A stretch of DNA of 64,000 nt from Altererythrobacter sp. (GTDB taxonomy: Bacteria; Pseudomonadota; Alphaproteobacteria; Sphingomonadales; Sphingomonadaceae), in assembly GCA_023260985.1 (NCBI GenBank), contig JALRKY010000080.1:1-64000 (forward strand), written 5' to 3'. Position 1 is the stretch's first letter, and each line of letters opens with the position of its first letter. The translations under genes were made by a program, and so were the position numbers. The notes under the pieces are model-generated. The model ran no database searches. It was given only the letters and a program-made list of their open reading frames with translations, and was not told the DNA's origin. This document shows positions 6,869-14,751 of the stretch, piece by piece.

Positions 6869-8224
6869 ATGCGCCTGTTCTGCCATTTCGTCGCCTTCCT
6901 TGCCGCGCTGCTGCTGACGGTCCAGCCCGCCGCCGCGCAATCGGTGCTGCGCGATGCGGAGACCGAAGCCATGCTCGAGGACATGGCCGCACCGCTGGTG
7001 AGAGCTGCCGGGCTGGATCCGGGCAATGTCGACATCGTGCTGATCAATAACCCCAGCATCAACGCCTTCGTCGCCGGCGGGCAGATCGTCTACATCCACA
7101 GCGGGCTGATCAACGCAGCCGACACCGCCAATGAAGTGCAGGGTGTGATCGCACACGAACTGGGCCACATTACCGGCGGCCATATCGTGCGTTTCGACGA
7201 AGGCATGGCTGCGGCGAGCAACATCTCCATCCTGAGCCTGCTTCTGGGCGTCGGCGCCGCACTCGCGGGAGCGGGTGAGGCTGCGATCGGCATCATGCAG
7301 GCTGGGCAGCGCGCCGCGCTTGGCAAATTCCTGGCCTTCAGCCGCGTGCAGGAATCCTCGGCCGACGCGGCAGGCGCCGAGTTTCTTTCCAAGGCCGGCA
7401 TTTCGGGGCGCGGATCGCTGGCCTTTTTCGGCAAGCTGCAGAGCCTCGAGTTCCGCTATGGTGTGAGCCAGGACGACGATGCCGCCTTCACCCGCACTCA
7501 CCCGCTTTCGGGCGACCGCATCGCGAGATTGCGCGAGGCTTATATAGTCGACCCGGCGTGGAATGCGCCCGACGATCCCCGGCTGCAGGCGCGCTTCGAG
7601 CGGGTCAAGGCCAAGCTCTATGGCTATCTTTCCGAGCCGCAGAGGACCCTCGCGGCCTATCCCAAATACGATACAAGCGTCCCCGCGCGCTATGCCCGCG
7701 CCTATGCCTATCACAAGGGCGCGCTGATCGATGACGCTTTGGCAGAGGCCGAAGGGCTGCTCGCAACCGATCCGGAAAATCCCTATTTCCTAGAGCTGGC
7801 GGGCCAGGTCCTGCTGGAATCGGGCAATCCCGAAGGCGCGCTACCCTATCTCCGCAAAGCCACCGAGAATAGCTCCAGCCAGCCATTGATCGCGGCCATG
7901 TTCGGCCATGCGCTGATTGCGACAGAAGACCAATCGCGCTTCGAGGAAGCGGAAAAAGTGCTCAGGGCAGCCGTCGTGCGCGACCGCCTCAATCCCTTCG
8001 CCTGGTACCAGCTCGGCGTGGTCTATGCCGCGCGCGGCGACATGCCCCGGGCACGGCTCGCCAGCGCCGAACAGCAGGTAATGAGCCGCCGCTATCCCGA
8101 GGCACTGCGCAACGCACAGGCCGCCGAAATGGGGCTGGAGCGCGGCACGCCCGACTGGATCCGTGCGCAGGATATCGCACTGCAGGCCCGCGCCGAGCTT
8201 GAGCGCATGCGGGATCGAAAGTGA
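6869..8224 (+). CDS. M48 family metalloprotease with TPR repeats (BepA-like)
   Basis: This 451-residue periplasmic zinc protease has a Sec signal peptide (to about AAAQS, residue 24). The M48 domain carries the zinc motif HELGH (96-100), and the third ligand Glu probably lies in ESSADAAGAEFL. A C-terminal TPR-type solenoid runs from about 260 to 440 (YPKYDTSVPARYARAYAYH, GNPEGALPYLRKA). This is the architecture of E. coli BepA, which degrades or helps fold outer-membrane proteins such as LptD. The gene overlaps the next one (8221-8224), and a DsbA-like protein and another M48 protease follow, suggesting an envelope quality-control operon. Confidence 0.88.
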   Translation: MRLFCHFVAFLAALLLTVQPAAAQSVLRDAETEAMLEDMAAPLVRAAGLDPGNVDIVLINNPSINAFVAGGQIVYIHSGLINAADTANEVQGVIAHELGHITGGHIVRFDEGMAAASNISILSLLLGVGAALAGAGEAAIGIMQAGQRAALGKFLAFSRVQESSADAAGAEFLSKAGISGRGSLAFFGKLQSLEFRYGVSQDDDAAFTRTHPLSGDRIARLREAYIVDPAWNAPDDPRLQARFERVKAKLYGYLSEPQRTLAAYPKYDTSVPARYARAYAYHKGALIDDALAEAEGLLATDPENPYFLELAGQVLLESGNPEGALPYLRKATENSSSQPLIAAMFGHALIATEDQSRFEEAEKVLRAAVVRDRLNPFAWYQLGVVYAARGDMPRARLASAEQQVMSRRYPEALRNAQAAEMGLERGTPDWIRAQDIALQARAELERMRDRK

Positions 8225-8241
8225 ATTCGAACAGGGGCAAG

Positions 8242-8943
8242 ATGGCCGACAATTTCAAGACTTCGCTTCGCACCGCCGCGCTGGCGTTGCTGTTCGGCTT
8301 CGCTGGCGCCGCGATCTGGTCCTATTCGGGCCTCGGCGACGCGCGCACCAAAAGCTATCTCCTCGCCAATCCCGACATCCTGCCGCAAATGGCCGAAGCC
8401 TATCAGTCGCGCCAGGCGAAGGACCGTTTGGCGGGGATTTCGGTGCAGGTCATGACGCCTTTCCCCGGCGCGATACTGGGCAATCCCGATGGCTCGAAAG
8501 TGCTGGTCGAGTTCACCGACTACAATTGCCCCTATTGCGCGATGAGCCAGGCCGACGTGCACCGGCTGGTCGAATCCGACCCCGAAGTGAAGATCGTCAT
8601 TCGCGAATGGTCGATCTTCCAGGGCAGCGAAGTCGCGTCGCAAATGGCGCTGGCAGCTGCGAAGCAGGGCAAATACGCCGCCTTCCATGACGCCATGTTC
8701 CGGCTTGGCCCGGTTTCGCCCGAAAGCGTGGAGGCAGCCGCGCGCGAAGCCGGGCTCGACCTGGAGCGCGCGCGTGCCGACGCAGCCTCGCACGAAGTGG
8801 CGCAGGAACTCGCGCGGAATCACGAACTGGCCGGCCGGCTGGGCTTTTCCGGCACGCCCAGCTGGGTAACAAAAGATAGCGCCTTCGAAGGCGCAGTGGG
8901 ATATGGCGCGCTCAAGGAGGCGCTTGAGCCCGGCGACAGCTGA
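8242..8943 (+). CDS. DsbA-family thiol:disulfide oxidoreductase
   Basis: This 233-residue thioredoxin-fold protein has an N-terminal membrane anchor (about 10-28) and the active site CPYC at 96-99 in the context FTDYNCPYCAM. The cis-Pro loop is seen in FSGTPSWVTKD. It resembles the BdbD/DsbA group acting in the periplasm. I chose ATG 8242, preceded by AGGGG at good spacing; a GTG at 8221 overlapping the upstream stop is an alternative. Its stop overlaps the next ATG (TGATG). Sitting between two metalloproteases, it probably helps oxidise or isomerise disulfides of envelope proteins under the same control. Confidence 0.85.
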   Translation: MADNFKTSLRTAALALLFGFAGAAIWSYSGLGDARTKSYLLANPDILPQMAEAYQSRQAKDRLAGISVQVMTPFPGAILGNPDGSKVLVEFTDYNCPYCAMSQADVHRLVESDPEVKIVIREWSIFQGSEVASQMALAAAKQGKYAAFHDAMFRLGPVSPESVEAAAREAGLDLERARADAASHEVAQELARNHELAGRLGFSGTPSWVTKDSAFEGAVGYGALKEALEPGDS

Positions 8944-9926
8944 TGGCTGGCGGGCGCAGCCTGGCTCTGATTACTTCGGCAATGGCGCTGGCCCTCGCCG
9001 CTCCGCTCGGCGCGGCGGTACAGCAGGTCGGGTCTGCGCAGGCTCTGCTAATCTTCTCCGAGCGGCAAGCGCTCGAACAACGGCTCCAGGATATTGGCTG
9101 GAAACTCGCGACTGCCAACGCCCCTTTCTGCGATCAGGCCATCCCCGCAGTCGGCCTGCAACTGCACGACATGGCAAGCTATGGCGCCCCCGAGACCATG
9201 CGCCCGCTGCTTGGTCTAACGAGCGATTTCGCGGTGCTGACAGTCGCCTCGGGCTCGCCAGCGGCTGCGGCGGGATTGGCGCCAGGCGTCGAGATCGCAG
9301 CGATCGACGGGGAGGATCTCAATGGCTGGGCGACGAGTGGTTCGCGCGACTGGCGGCGAACGGTCCGCGCGCATGACCTGATCGACACGCGGCTCGCGGC
9401 GAACGGGTCGGTCGCTCTGGCGCTGGCGGCTGGGGCGCGGATCGCGCTCGACCCGGTGATGGCCTGCGCCTCGCGGTTCGAGCTCGGCGGCAGCGGCAAG
9501 CGCGCAGTCGCTGAGGGATCACGTGTGATCATCGACCGCGACTTTCCCGGCTTTGATTATGCGGAAGACGAACTCGCCGCCGCAATCGCGCATGAACTTG
9601 CGCATAATCTGATGAGGCATCGTGCCTGGCTCGACGCGGCCGGGCGCAAGCAGAAGAACGTCCGGCTGACCGAACGTGAGGCCGACCGGTTGATGCCGTG
9701 GCTGCTTGCCAATGCCGGTTACGATCCCGGCGCGGCAATTCGCTTCATGCAGTTGTGGGGACCGCGCCATTCGGGCGGCATCCTGCGCAAGCGCAGCCAT
9801 GACGGGTGGGACGAGCGCGCCGAAGGGATCAAAGCCGAAACGGCACTGGTCGAACATTTGCGGCGCAATGAAGGCATCGCCGACTGGGGAACGCAATTCC
9901 GCCGCGAGATCGCTCCCGCAGAATAG
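8943..9926 (+). CDS. PDZ-containing M48-like metalloprotease
   Basis: This 327-residue exported protein has a signal peptide (to about residue 24), a PDZ-like domain (about 90-150, GSPAAAAGLAPGVEIAAIDG) and a gluzincin-type zinc site HELAH (217-221), with a later Glu in LTEREADRLMPWLL as probable third ligand. It ends without TPR repeats, unlike the M48 protease two genes upstream. The start overlaps the stop of the DsbA-like gene. It should act in the periplasm on proteins bound through PDZ. It is the last gene of the three-gene envelope operon, since the next gene is convergent only 3 bp away. Confidence 0.8.
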   Translation: MAGGRSLALITSAMALALAAPLGAAVQQVGSAQALLIFSERQALEQRLQDIGWKLATANAPFCDQAIPAVGLQLHDMASYGAPETMRPLLGLTSDFAVLTVASGSPAAAAGLAPGVEIAAIDGEDLNGWATSGSRDWRRTVRAHDLIDTRLAANGSVALALAAGARIALDPVMACASRFELGGSGKRAVAEGSRVIIDRDFPGFDYAEDELAAAIAHELAHNLMRHRAWLDAAGRKQKNVRLTEREADRLMPWLLANAGYDPGAAIRFMQLWGPRHSGGILRKRSHDGWDERAEGIKAETALVEHLRRNEGIADWGTQFRREIAPAE

Positions 9927-9929
9927 CGG

Positions 9930-10526
9930 TCAGTCGTCGATAACCTTGGCGTACATCGAGTTCATCGGCCGCTCCATCACCCGGCGCACCATCGGCTCGA
10001 AGAAGCTCAGTGGCGCGCTGTGGTAATTAGGGTCGAACGCCGCCTGGTCGTATTTCTCGCAGAAATGCGCGCAGGCCTCGAAGTGCAGATGGCCGCGATA
10101 TTGCTCGCGGATATCGCGATCCATGCCGACGTGATGGAAATAGTAATAGCCCTGGAACGCGCCGTGCTTTTCGCAGATCCAGTGATATTCCTCAGGCACG
10201 AACGGCTTGATGATCGCCGCAGCCACATCGGGGTGATTGTAGGTGCCCAGCGTGTCGCCAATGTCGTGCAACAGCGCCATGACCACATAGCGTTCGTCGC
10301 GCCCGTCGCGATGCGCGCGCGTCGCGGTCTGCAGGGAATGTTCGAGCCGGCACACCGGGAATCCGCCGAAATCGCCCTTGAGCAGCATCAAATGGTCGAG
10401 CACCCGGTCGGCTAGGCCCTTTGCGAAGGTGCGGTATTCGCGCCCGATGATTGCCCAATCCTCGGCAGTGCCTTCGGTCATGGCGGTGAATTTGGCGTGC
10501 TCGCCCGGATGTTCCAAAGTGGCCAT
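9930..10526 (-). CDS. HD-domain protein, PhnZ/MIOX-like
   Basis: This 198-residue protein has an HD-fold metal site: H63 (RLEHSLQTA), the HD pair 87-88 (LLHDIGD), H98 (YNHPD) and H121 (CEKHGAFQG). The context LEHSLQTATRAHRDG plus LLHDIGD is close to the HD-type mixed-valent di-iron oxygenases (PhnZ, myo-inositol oxygenase) rather than to ppGpp or cyclic-dinucleotide phosphohydrolases. The assignment stays tentative. The ATG at 10526 has an AAGGAG upstream at good spacing. It is divergent from the sensor kinase gene beginning at 10622, with no phosphonate genes nearby. Confidence 0.7.
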   Translation of the reverse strand: MATLEHPGEHAKFTAMTEGTAEDWAIIGREYRTFAKGLADRVLDHLMLLKGDFGGFPVCRLEHSLQTATRAHRDGRDERYVVMALLHDIGDTLGTYNHPDVAAAIIKPFVPEEYHWICEKHGAFQGYYYFHHVGMDRDIREQYRGHLHFEACAHFCEKYDQAAFDPNYHSAPLSFFEPMVRRVMERPMNSMYAKVIDD

Positions 10527-10621
10527 CGTTCCTCTCCTTGCAGACGGACAGTGTAACGCGCGCGACGGCAAGCGGCAAAACAAACTGCACCCCGCCGCAC
10601 AAATCGGCTAAGGGATTGGCA

Positions 10622-11842
10622 ATGGCCATGCTGCCTTTTCGCCCTACGCCCTTCTTCGCAAACAAGAATCGGGCATTCTGGAACCTCCAGCTCGCCGGTT
10701 GGGGAGGCGCATTCCTGCTGCGCGCGAGCGCGGCAATCGCCAATGGGCAGCCGTGGGATCTTGTCGCAGTGATCCTGGTGGCGACGATCACCGGCTTCTC
10801 GATCAGCCTGATAATCTCGGTGGTCTATCGCCAGTTGATCAGCAAGCAGCCGCTATTTGCCTGGGGTGCAACCACGCTGGCGCTGATGGTGGCGGTGACG
10901 ATCTACGCCTCGATCGATGCCTGGGTGCAGGGCATCTATTACGCAGGGATTCGTGAAACCACCTTCGCGCAGCGTTTCATCGGCCTAAGCTACATCCCGC
11001 TGACGCTGCTGGGTGGCTGGAGCGCGCTCTATTACGCGATCAACTACTTCCTCACCGTGGAAGAACAGGCCGACCGGCTCGAGCGGCTCGAAGCGCAGGC
11101 GACCAGCGCGCAACTGGCCATGCTCCGTTACCAGCTCAATCCCCATTTCCTGTTCAACACGCTCAATTCGATCAGCACGCTGGTGCTGCTGAAGCAGACC
11201 GAGCCGGCCAACGCCATGCTCTCGCGCCTGTCGGCCTTCCTGCGCCACACGCTGATCATGGAGCCCGGCAGCCAGGTGACTCTGGCGCAGGAGGTTGAAA
11301 CGCTGCAGCTCTATCTCGATATTGAGCGTATGCGGTTCGAAGAGCGGCTGAGAACCGAATTCAAGATCGACGACGCGGCGCGTGACGCGCTGCTGCCTTC
11401 GATGCTGCTCCAGCCGCTGGTGGAGAATGCAGTCAAATACGCCGTTTCGCCGCAGGAGGAAGGCGCGCGCATCTCGCTCAGTGCCCGCATGCGAGGGCAT
11501 CGCCTGCAGATCAAGGTCGAGGATACCGGGCCCGGGCTGGCAGGGCCGCGGCAGGGCGACCTGCCGCGCTCGCACGGCGTGCCCGGCCGACCGACTTCGA
11601 CCGGGGTAGGCCTCGCCAATATCCGCAACCGGCTGGCGCAGGCCTATGGCCCCAACCACCGGTTCGAAACTCGCTCCGGCGCGGGCGGCGGCTTCACCGT
11701 GCTGATCGAAATCCCCTATGAGACAGCCACGGTGGATACGCCTGCCTCCGAAGCGACACCCCCCGCTCAGCCGGAGCTGCCGGCCAAACAGACGCCCGCG
11801 GCAAGCGTTGCACGCGGGCGCAGCATGGAACCCAACGCATGA
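10622..11842 (+). CDS. LytS-type sensor histidine kinase
   Basis: This 406-residue membrane kinase has four hydrophobic segments in about residues 24-143, then a His_kinase domain with the family motif QLNPHFLFNTLNS (phospho-acceptor His175). A HATPase domain follows with N-box LVENAVKYA and the glycine motifs DTGPGLAG and GVGLANIRNRL. A Pro/Ala-rich tail of about 45 residues follows. ATG 10622 is preceded by AAGGGA. The stop overlaps the start of the LytTR response regulator (ATGA), so they form one two-component system. There is no recognisable extracytoplasmic sensor domain, so a membrane-embedded signal is likely. The signal is unknown. Confidence 0.88.
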   Translation: MAMLPFRPTPFFANKNRAFWNLQLAGWGGAFLLRASAAIANGQPWDLVAVILVATITGFSISLIISVVYRQLISKQPLFAWGATTLALMVAVTIYASIDAWVQGIYYAGIRETTFAQRFIGLSYIPLTLLGGWSALYYAINYFLTVEEQADRLERLEAQATSAQLAMLRYQLNPHFLFNTLNSISTLVLLKQTEPANAMLSRLSAFLRHTLIMEPGSQVTLAQEVETLQLYLDIERMRFEERLRTEFKIDDAARDALLPSMLLQPLVENAVKYAVSPQEEGARISLSARMRGHRLQIKVEDTGPGLAGPRQGDLPRSHGVPGRPTSTGVGLANIRNRLAQAYGPNHRFETRSGAGGGFTVLIEIPYETATVDTPASEATPPAQPELPAKQTPAASVARGRSMEPNA

Positions 11843-12636
11843 CAATCCGTACTATCCTGGTCGATGACGAGAGACTGGCCATCGAGGGCCTGCAGCTCCG
11901 GCTCGAGCCGTTCGAGGACATCGAAGTGATCGCCACCTGTTCGAACGGGCGCGAAGCGATCCGCGCCATCAAAACCGAAAAGCCCGACCTGGTGTTCCTC
12001 GACATCCAGATGCCAGGCTTCGACGGCTTTGGCGTCGTCAAGGGCGTGATGGAGATCGAGCCGCCGCTGTTCGTGTTCGTCACCGCTTATGAAGAGCATG
12101 CGCTCCGCGCGTTCGAGACCAATGCGGTCAATTACCTCATGAAGCCGGTCGACCCCGACAAGCTGGCCGACACGATCGAGCGCGTGCGCCAGCGGCTGGC
12201 GGAAAAGAAGTCCGCCGAGGAAGCCGACAAGCTCATGAGCGTTCTGGCGGAAGTCGCGCCGGACAAGGCGGAGGAATTCTCGGCCGCCGACGGCGAAGCG
12301 AGCGACCGTTTCGAAAAGCTGATCAATGTGAAGGATCGAGGCCAGATTTTCCGCGTCGATGCCAACGCGATCGAGCGGATCGAAGCGGCCGGCGACTATA
12401 TGTGCATCTACACTGCGGACAATTCGCTGATCCTGCGCGAGACGATGAAGGATCTCGAGCGGCGGCTCGATCCGCGCGTGTTCCAGCGCGTCCATCGCAG
12501 CTGGATCGTCAACCTCAACCTCGTGCGCCAGGTGCGCCCGCACACCAATGGCGAATGCTTCCTGGTGCTTGAGAGCGGGGCCGAAGTGAAGGTCAGCCGG
12601 TCCTACAGGGACGTCGTGGCGCGCTTCGTCCACTGA
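11839..12636 (+). CDS. LytTR-type response regulator
   Basis: This 265-residue regulator has a receiver domain (1-120) with acidic pocket DDE (9-11) and phosphorylated Asp55 (LVFLDIQMPG), a Lys in MKPVDPD, and a linker rich in charged residues. A C-terminal LytTR DNA-binding domain follows (about 165-265, HRSWIVNLNLV and VSRSYRDVV). It is coupled by ATGA to the LytS-type kinase. LytTR regulators bind direct repeats; no obvious pair of such sites was seen beside this gene. A second, unlinked pair of the same type lies at 41977-43963. Confidence 0.88.
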   Translation: MTIRTILVDDERLAIEGLQLRLEPFEDIEVIATCSNGREAIRAIKTEKPDLVFLDIQMPGFDGFGVVKGVMEIEPPLFVFVTAYEEHALRAFETNAVNYLMKPVDPDKLADTIERVRQRLAEKKSAEEADKLMSVLAEVAPDKAEEFSAADGEASDRFEKLINVKDRGQIFRVDANAIERIEAAGDYMCIYTADNSLILRETMKDLERRLDPRVFQRVHRSWIVNLNLVRQVRPHTNGECFLVLESGAEVKVSRSYRDVVARFVH

Positions 12637-12644
12637 TTTGTTAT

Positions 12645-12741
12645 CGCTCGCGCCTCCGCGCGAGCGTCCTCGACGAAATTCCTCCGCTTCGCGTCGGGCG
12701 CCTGCGAGCGCACGGTCGTGCTTGCGGTCGCTTCGCGACCG
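12645..12741. repeat. Intergenic cluster of short GC-rich hairpins
   Basis: Between the regulator gene and nadC lie perfect inverted repeats: an 8-bp stem at 12645-12652/12659-12666 and a 7-bp stem with a TTC loop at 12725-12731/12735-12741. A less regular GC-rich hairpin lies between them. This looks like a REP-like extragenic palindromic element. It may also end transcription or stabilise mRNA, although no T-run follows. Confidence 0.4.
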
Positions 12742-12755
12742 ACTATTGAGAGCCT

Positions 12756-13616
12756 ATGGCTTTCTCTCTCCCCGGCTTCGACCTCGCCGCATTCGTGCGC
12801 GACACGCTGGCCGAAGACCTTGGAACGGGCCTGCCCGGCGGCGGGCATGACGTCACATCCGAAAGTGTGATCCCGGCAGACGCGCGCTTTTCAGGCGTGA
12901 TGGACAGCCGCGACGCGATCATGGTCGCGGGGCTGCCGATTGCCGAAGCCTTTTTCCGCGCGCTCGACCCCGCGATGGAAATCGAAGTGCTGGTCGAGGA
13001 AGGCATGCAGGTCGGCCCCGGCACAGACCTGATGCGCCTCAGCGGCAATGCCCGCGCCATGCTGACTGCGGAGCGCAGCGCGCTCAACACCGTGCAGCAC
13101 CTCTCGGGCATCGCCACGCTGGTGCGCACCTATGTAGATGCGATGGACAATCTCCGCTGCACGCTGCTCGACACACGCAAGACCATTCCCGGCCTGCGCA
13201 TGCTCGAGAAATACGCGGTTCGGATGGGCGGCGGCCGCAATCACCGCATGGGGCTGTGGGATGCGGCGATGATCAAGGACAACCACGTGCTGGTTGCCGG
13301 TTCGGTCGGCGAAGCGGTGCGGCGCGCGGTCGCAGCTGGCGTGACCGAGATCATCTGCGAAGTCGACCGGCTCGACCAGATCGAACCGTCGCTCGCAGCC
13401 GGGGCGACACGCCTGCTGCTCGACAATATGGATGCCGATACGTTGCGCGAAGCGGTGGGCATCGTGAACGGGCGCGTCCCGACTGAGGCATCGGGCGGGA
13501 TCAATCTCGACACGATCAAACCCAAGGCCGCGAGCGGGGTGAATTACGTTTCTGTCGGGCGACTGACACAAAGCGCGCCCGCCGCCGATATCGGGCTGGA
13601 CTTCACGCCTTTGTGA
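12756..13616 (+). CDS. nadC: Nicotinate-nucleotide pyrophosphorylase (carboxylating), quinolinate phosphoribosyltransferase
   Basis: This 286-residue cytosolic enzyme of NAD biosynthesis converts quinolinate and PRPP to nicotinate mononucleotide, CO2 and pyrophosphate. Family motifs are clear: ERSALNTVQHLSGIAT, LLDTRKTIPGLRMLEKYAV, GGGRNHRMGLWDAAMIKDNH and the barrel end EASGGINL with NYVSVGRLT. Length is normal for NadC. nadA and nadB are not in the window, so this gene is isolated from the rest of the pathway. It is followed by an intergenic palindromic repeat and the convergent tadA gene. Confidence 0.95.
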   Translation: MAFSLPGFDLAAFVRDTLAEDLGTGLPGGGHDVTSESVIPADARFSGVMDSRDAIMVAGLPIAEAFFRALDPAMEIEVLVEEGMQVGPGTDLMRLSGNARAMLTAERSALNTVQHLSGIATLVRTYVDAMDNLRCTLLDTRKTIPGLRMLEKYAVRMGGGRNHRMGLWDAAMIKDNHVLVAGSVGEAVRRAVAAGVTEIICEVDRLDQIEPSLAAGATRLLLDNMDADTLREAVGIVNGRVPTEASGGINLDTIKPKAASGVNYVSVGRLTQSAPAADIGLDFTPL

Positions 13617-13627
13617 ATTGGAACCCT

Positions 13628-13720
13628 CGTCATCACGAGGGACCAAGCCCCGCGGCGATCCAGGGCGGTCAAACGCCACCATCTGGATTTCCGAGTCGCC
13701 TGCGGCTACTCGCAATGACG
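13628..13720. repeat. Long imperfect extragenic palindrome, probably a dispersed repeat
   Basis: CGTCATCACGAGGG at 13628 and CTACTCGCAATGACG ending at 13720 form the outer stem. The inner arms GATCCAG and CTGGATT form the next stem. The whole folds into one long imperfect hairpin between nadC and the convergent tadA. The outer word (CGTCAT...CGAG / CTCG...ATGACG) is typical of dispersed extragenic palindromes in many bacterial genomes. Only one clear copy is in this window. Confidence 0.5.
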
Positions 13721-13774
13721 GCACTGCTGCTTGGCCTTCCCTCGCAAGCGCTCGCGCAGGCTGAACAATTCGAC

Positions 13775-14230
13775 TTACCTTCGCGCCTTGAAGAAATCGC
13801 GCAGCAATTCGGCCGCTTCACTTTCGCCCATGCCGGTATAGACTTCGGGCTTGTGCAGGCACTGGTTCTGCTCGAACACAAGCGCGCCATGCTCCACTGC
13901 GCCGCCCTTGGCATCGGGCGCCCCATAGTAAAGCCGCGCTATCCGTGCGTGGCTGATCGCCCCTGCGCACATGGCGCAAGGCTCGAGCGTGACATAGAGG
14001 TCGCAGCCGATCAGCCGCTCGCTGCCCAGCTTCGCCGCCGCTTCGCGCAGCGCCACGATCTCGGCATGGCCAGTGGGATCAGGCGGGGTGCGAGTGCGGT
14101 TGGCGGCGACGGCCAGCACTTCGTCACCGCGGGTCACCACCGCTCCGATCGGCACCTCGCCTTCCGCCGCCGCAGCACGCGCGGCATCGAGCGCCAGCTG
14201 CATCGGATGCGGGATCGGCCACTTGGTCAT
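13775..14230 (-). CDS. tadA: tRNA adenosine(34) deaminase TadA
   Basis: This 151-residue cytidine-deaminase-fold enzyme converts A34 to inosine in tRNA-Arg(ACG), which is needed to read CGU, CGC and CGA codons. The zinc site is complete: HAE at 55-57 (PTGHAEIVAL) and PCAMC at 84-88 (TLEPCAMCAGA). KGGAVEHG is consistent with the family. Length is normal. It is convergent with nadC and divergent from rpmB, whose promoter lies in the 148-bp gap upstream of the tadA start. Confidence 0.92.
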   Translation of the reverse strand: MTKWPIPHPMQLALDAARAAAAEGEVPIGAVVTRGDEVLAVAANRTRTPPDPTGHAEIVALREAAAKLGSERLIGCDLYVTLEPCAMCAGAISHARIARLYYGAPDAKGGAVEHGALVFEQNQCLHKPEVYTGMGESEAAELLRDFFKARR

Positions 14231-14271
14231 ATCCGCGCGCTAGCCGCACTCGGGCAAAGCCGCAACTTTGC

Positions 14272-14300
14272 TTGACGATTCGGCAGGTCGCCGCTATGCG
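14272..14300 (+). promoter_or_regulatory. Sigma-70 promoter of rpmB
   Basis: TTGACG (14272-14277), a 17-bp spacer, then TATGCG (14295-14300). Transcription would start near 14307, about 70 bases before the rpmB ATG. It lies in the tadA/rpmB divergent gap. Confidence 0.55.
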
Positions 14301-14378
14301 CCCGGCCTTTCGGGAAATCCCGGCGAATTGCGGGCCGTCGAATCGGCTGCCCTCCACTTTGAACGAACGAGAGATATC

Positions 14379-14666
14379 ATGTCGCGTATTTGCGAACTGA
14401 CCGGCAAGGGCCGCCAGGTGGGCCACAATGTGAGCCACGCCAACAACAAGACCAAGCGGGTGTTCCTGCCGAACCTGCAGAACGTAACGCTTCTGAGCGA
14501 AAAACTGGGCCGCAGCTTCAAGTTCCGCGTGTCGACCCATGGCCTGCGCTCGGTCGAGCACAATGGCGGGCTCGACAACTGGCTGCTCAAGGCCAGCGAC
14601 GAAAAGCTTTCGGCCAATGCGCTGAAGGTGAAGCGCGAGCTGAAGAAGGCCGGCGAAGCAGCTTGA
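14379..14666 (+). CDS. rpmB: 50S ribosomal protein L28
   Basis: This 95-residue L28 has the family pattern from its first residues ([33 protein letters not shown]) and ends lysine-rich. The ATG at 14379 is chosen because L28 begins there; the open frame upstream to 14268 is leader. It forms a single-gene transcript with promoter at 14272-14300 and a clear terminator at 14702-14729. It lacks the zinc-binding Cys pairs of the CxxC L28 type, with a single Cys near the N-terminus. Confidence 0.95.
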   Translation: MSRICELTGKGRQVGHNVSHANNKTKRVFLPNLQNVTLLSEKLGRSFKFRVSTHGLRSVEHNGGLDNWLLKASDEKLSANALKVKRELKKAGEAA

Positions 14667-14701
14667 TTCCCTGCCCGAAAGGGCAAGGTTCAAAGCAATC
14701 G

Positions 14702-14729
14702 GCGTGCGGGGAAACTCGCGCGCTTTTTT
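14702..14729 (+). terminator. Rho-independent terminator of rpmB
   Basis: The 7-bp stem GCGTGCG/CGCGCGC (14702-14708 with 14717-14723, one G-U pair) and an 8-base loop are followed directly by six T residues (14724-14729). Confidence 0.75.
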
Positions 14730-14751
14730 GCGTCTGGATTTGACGGACCGC

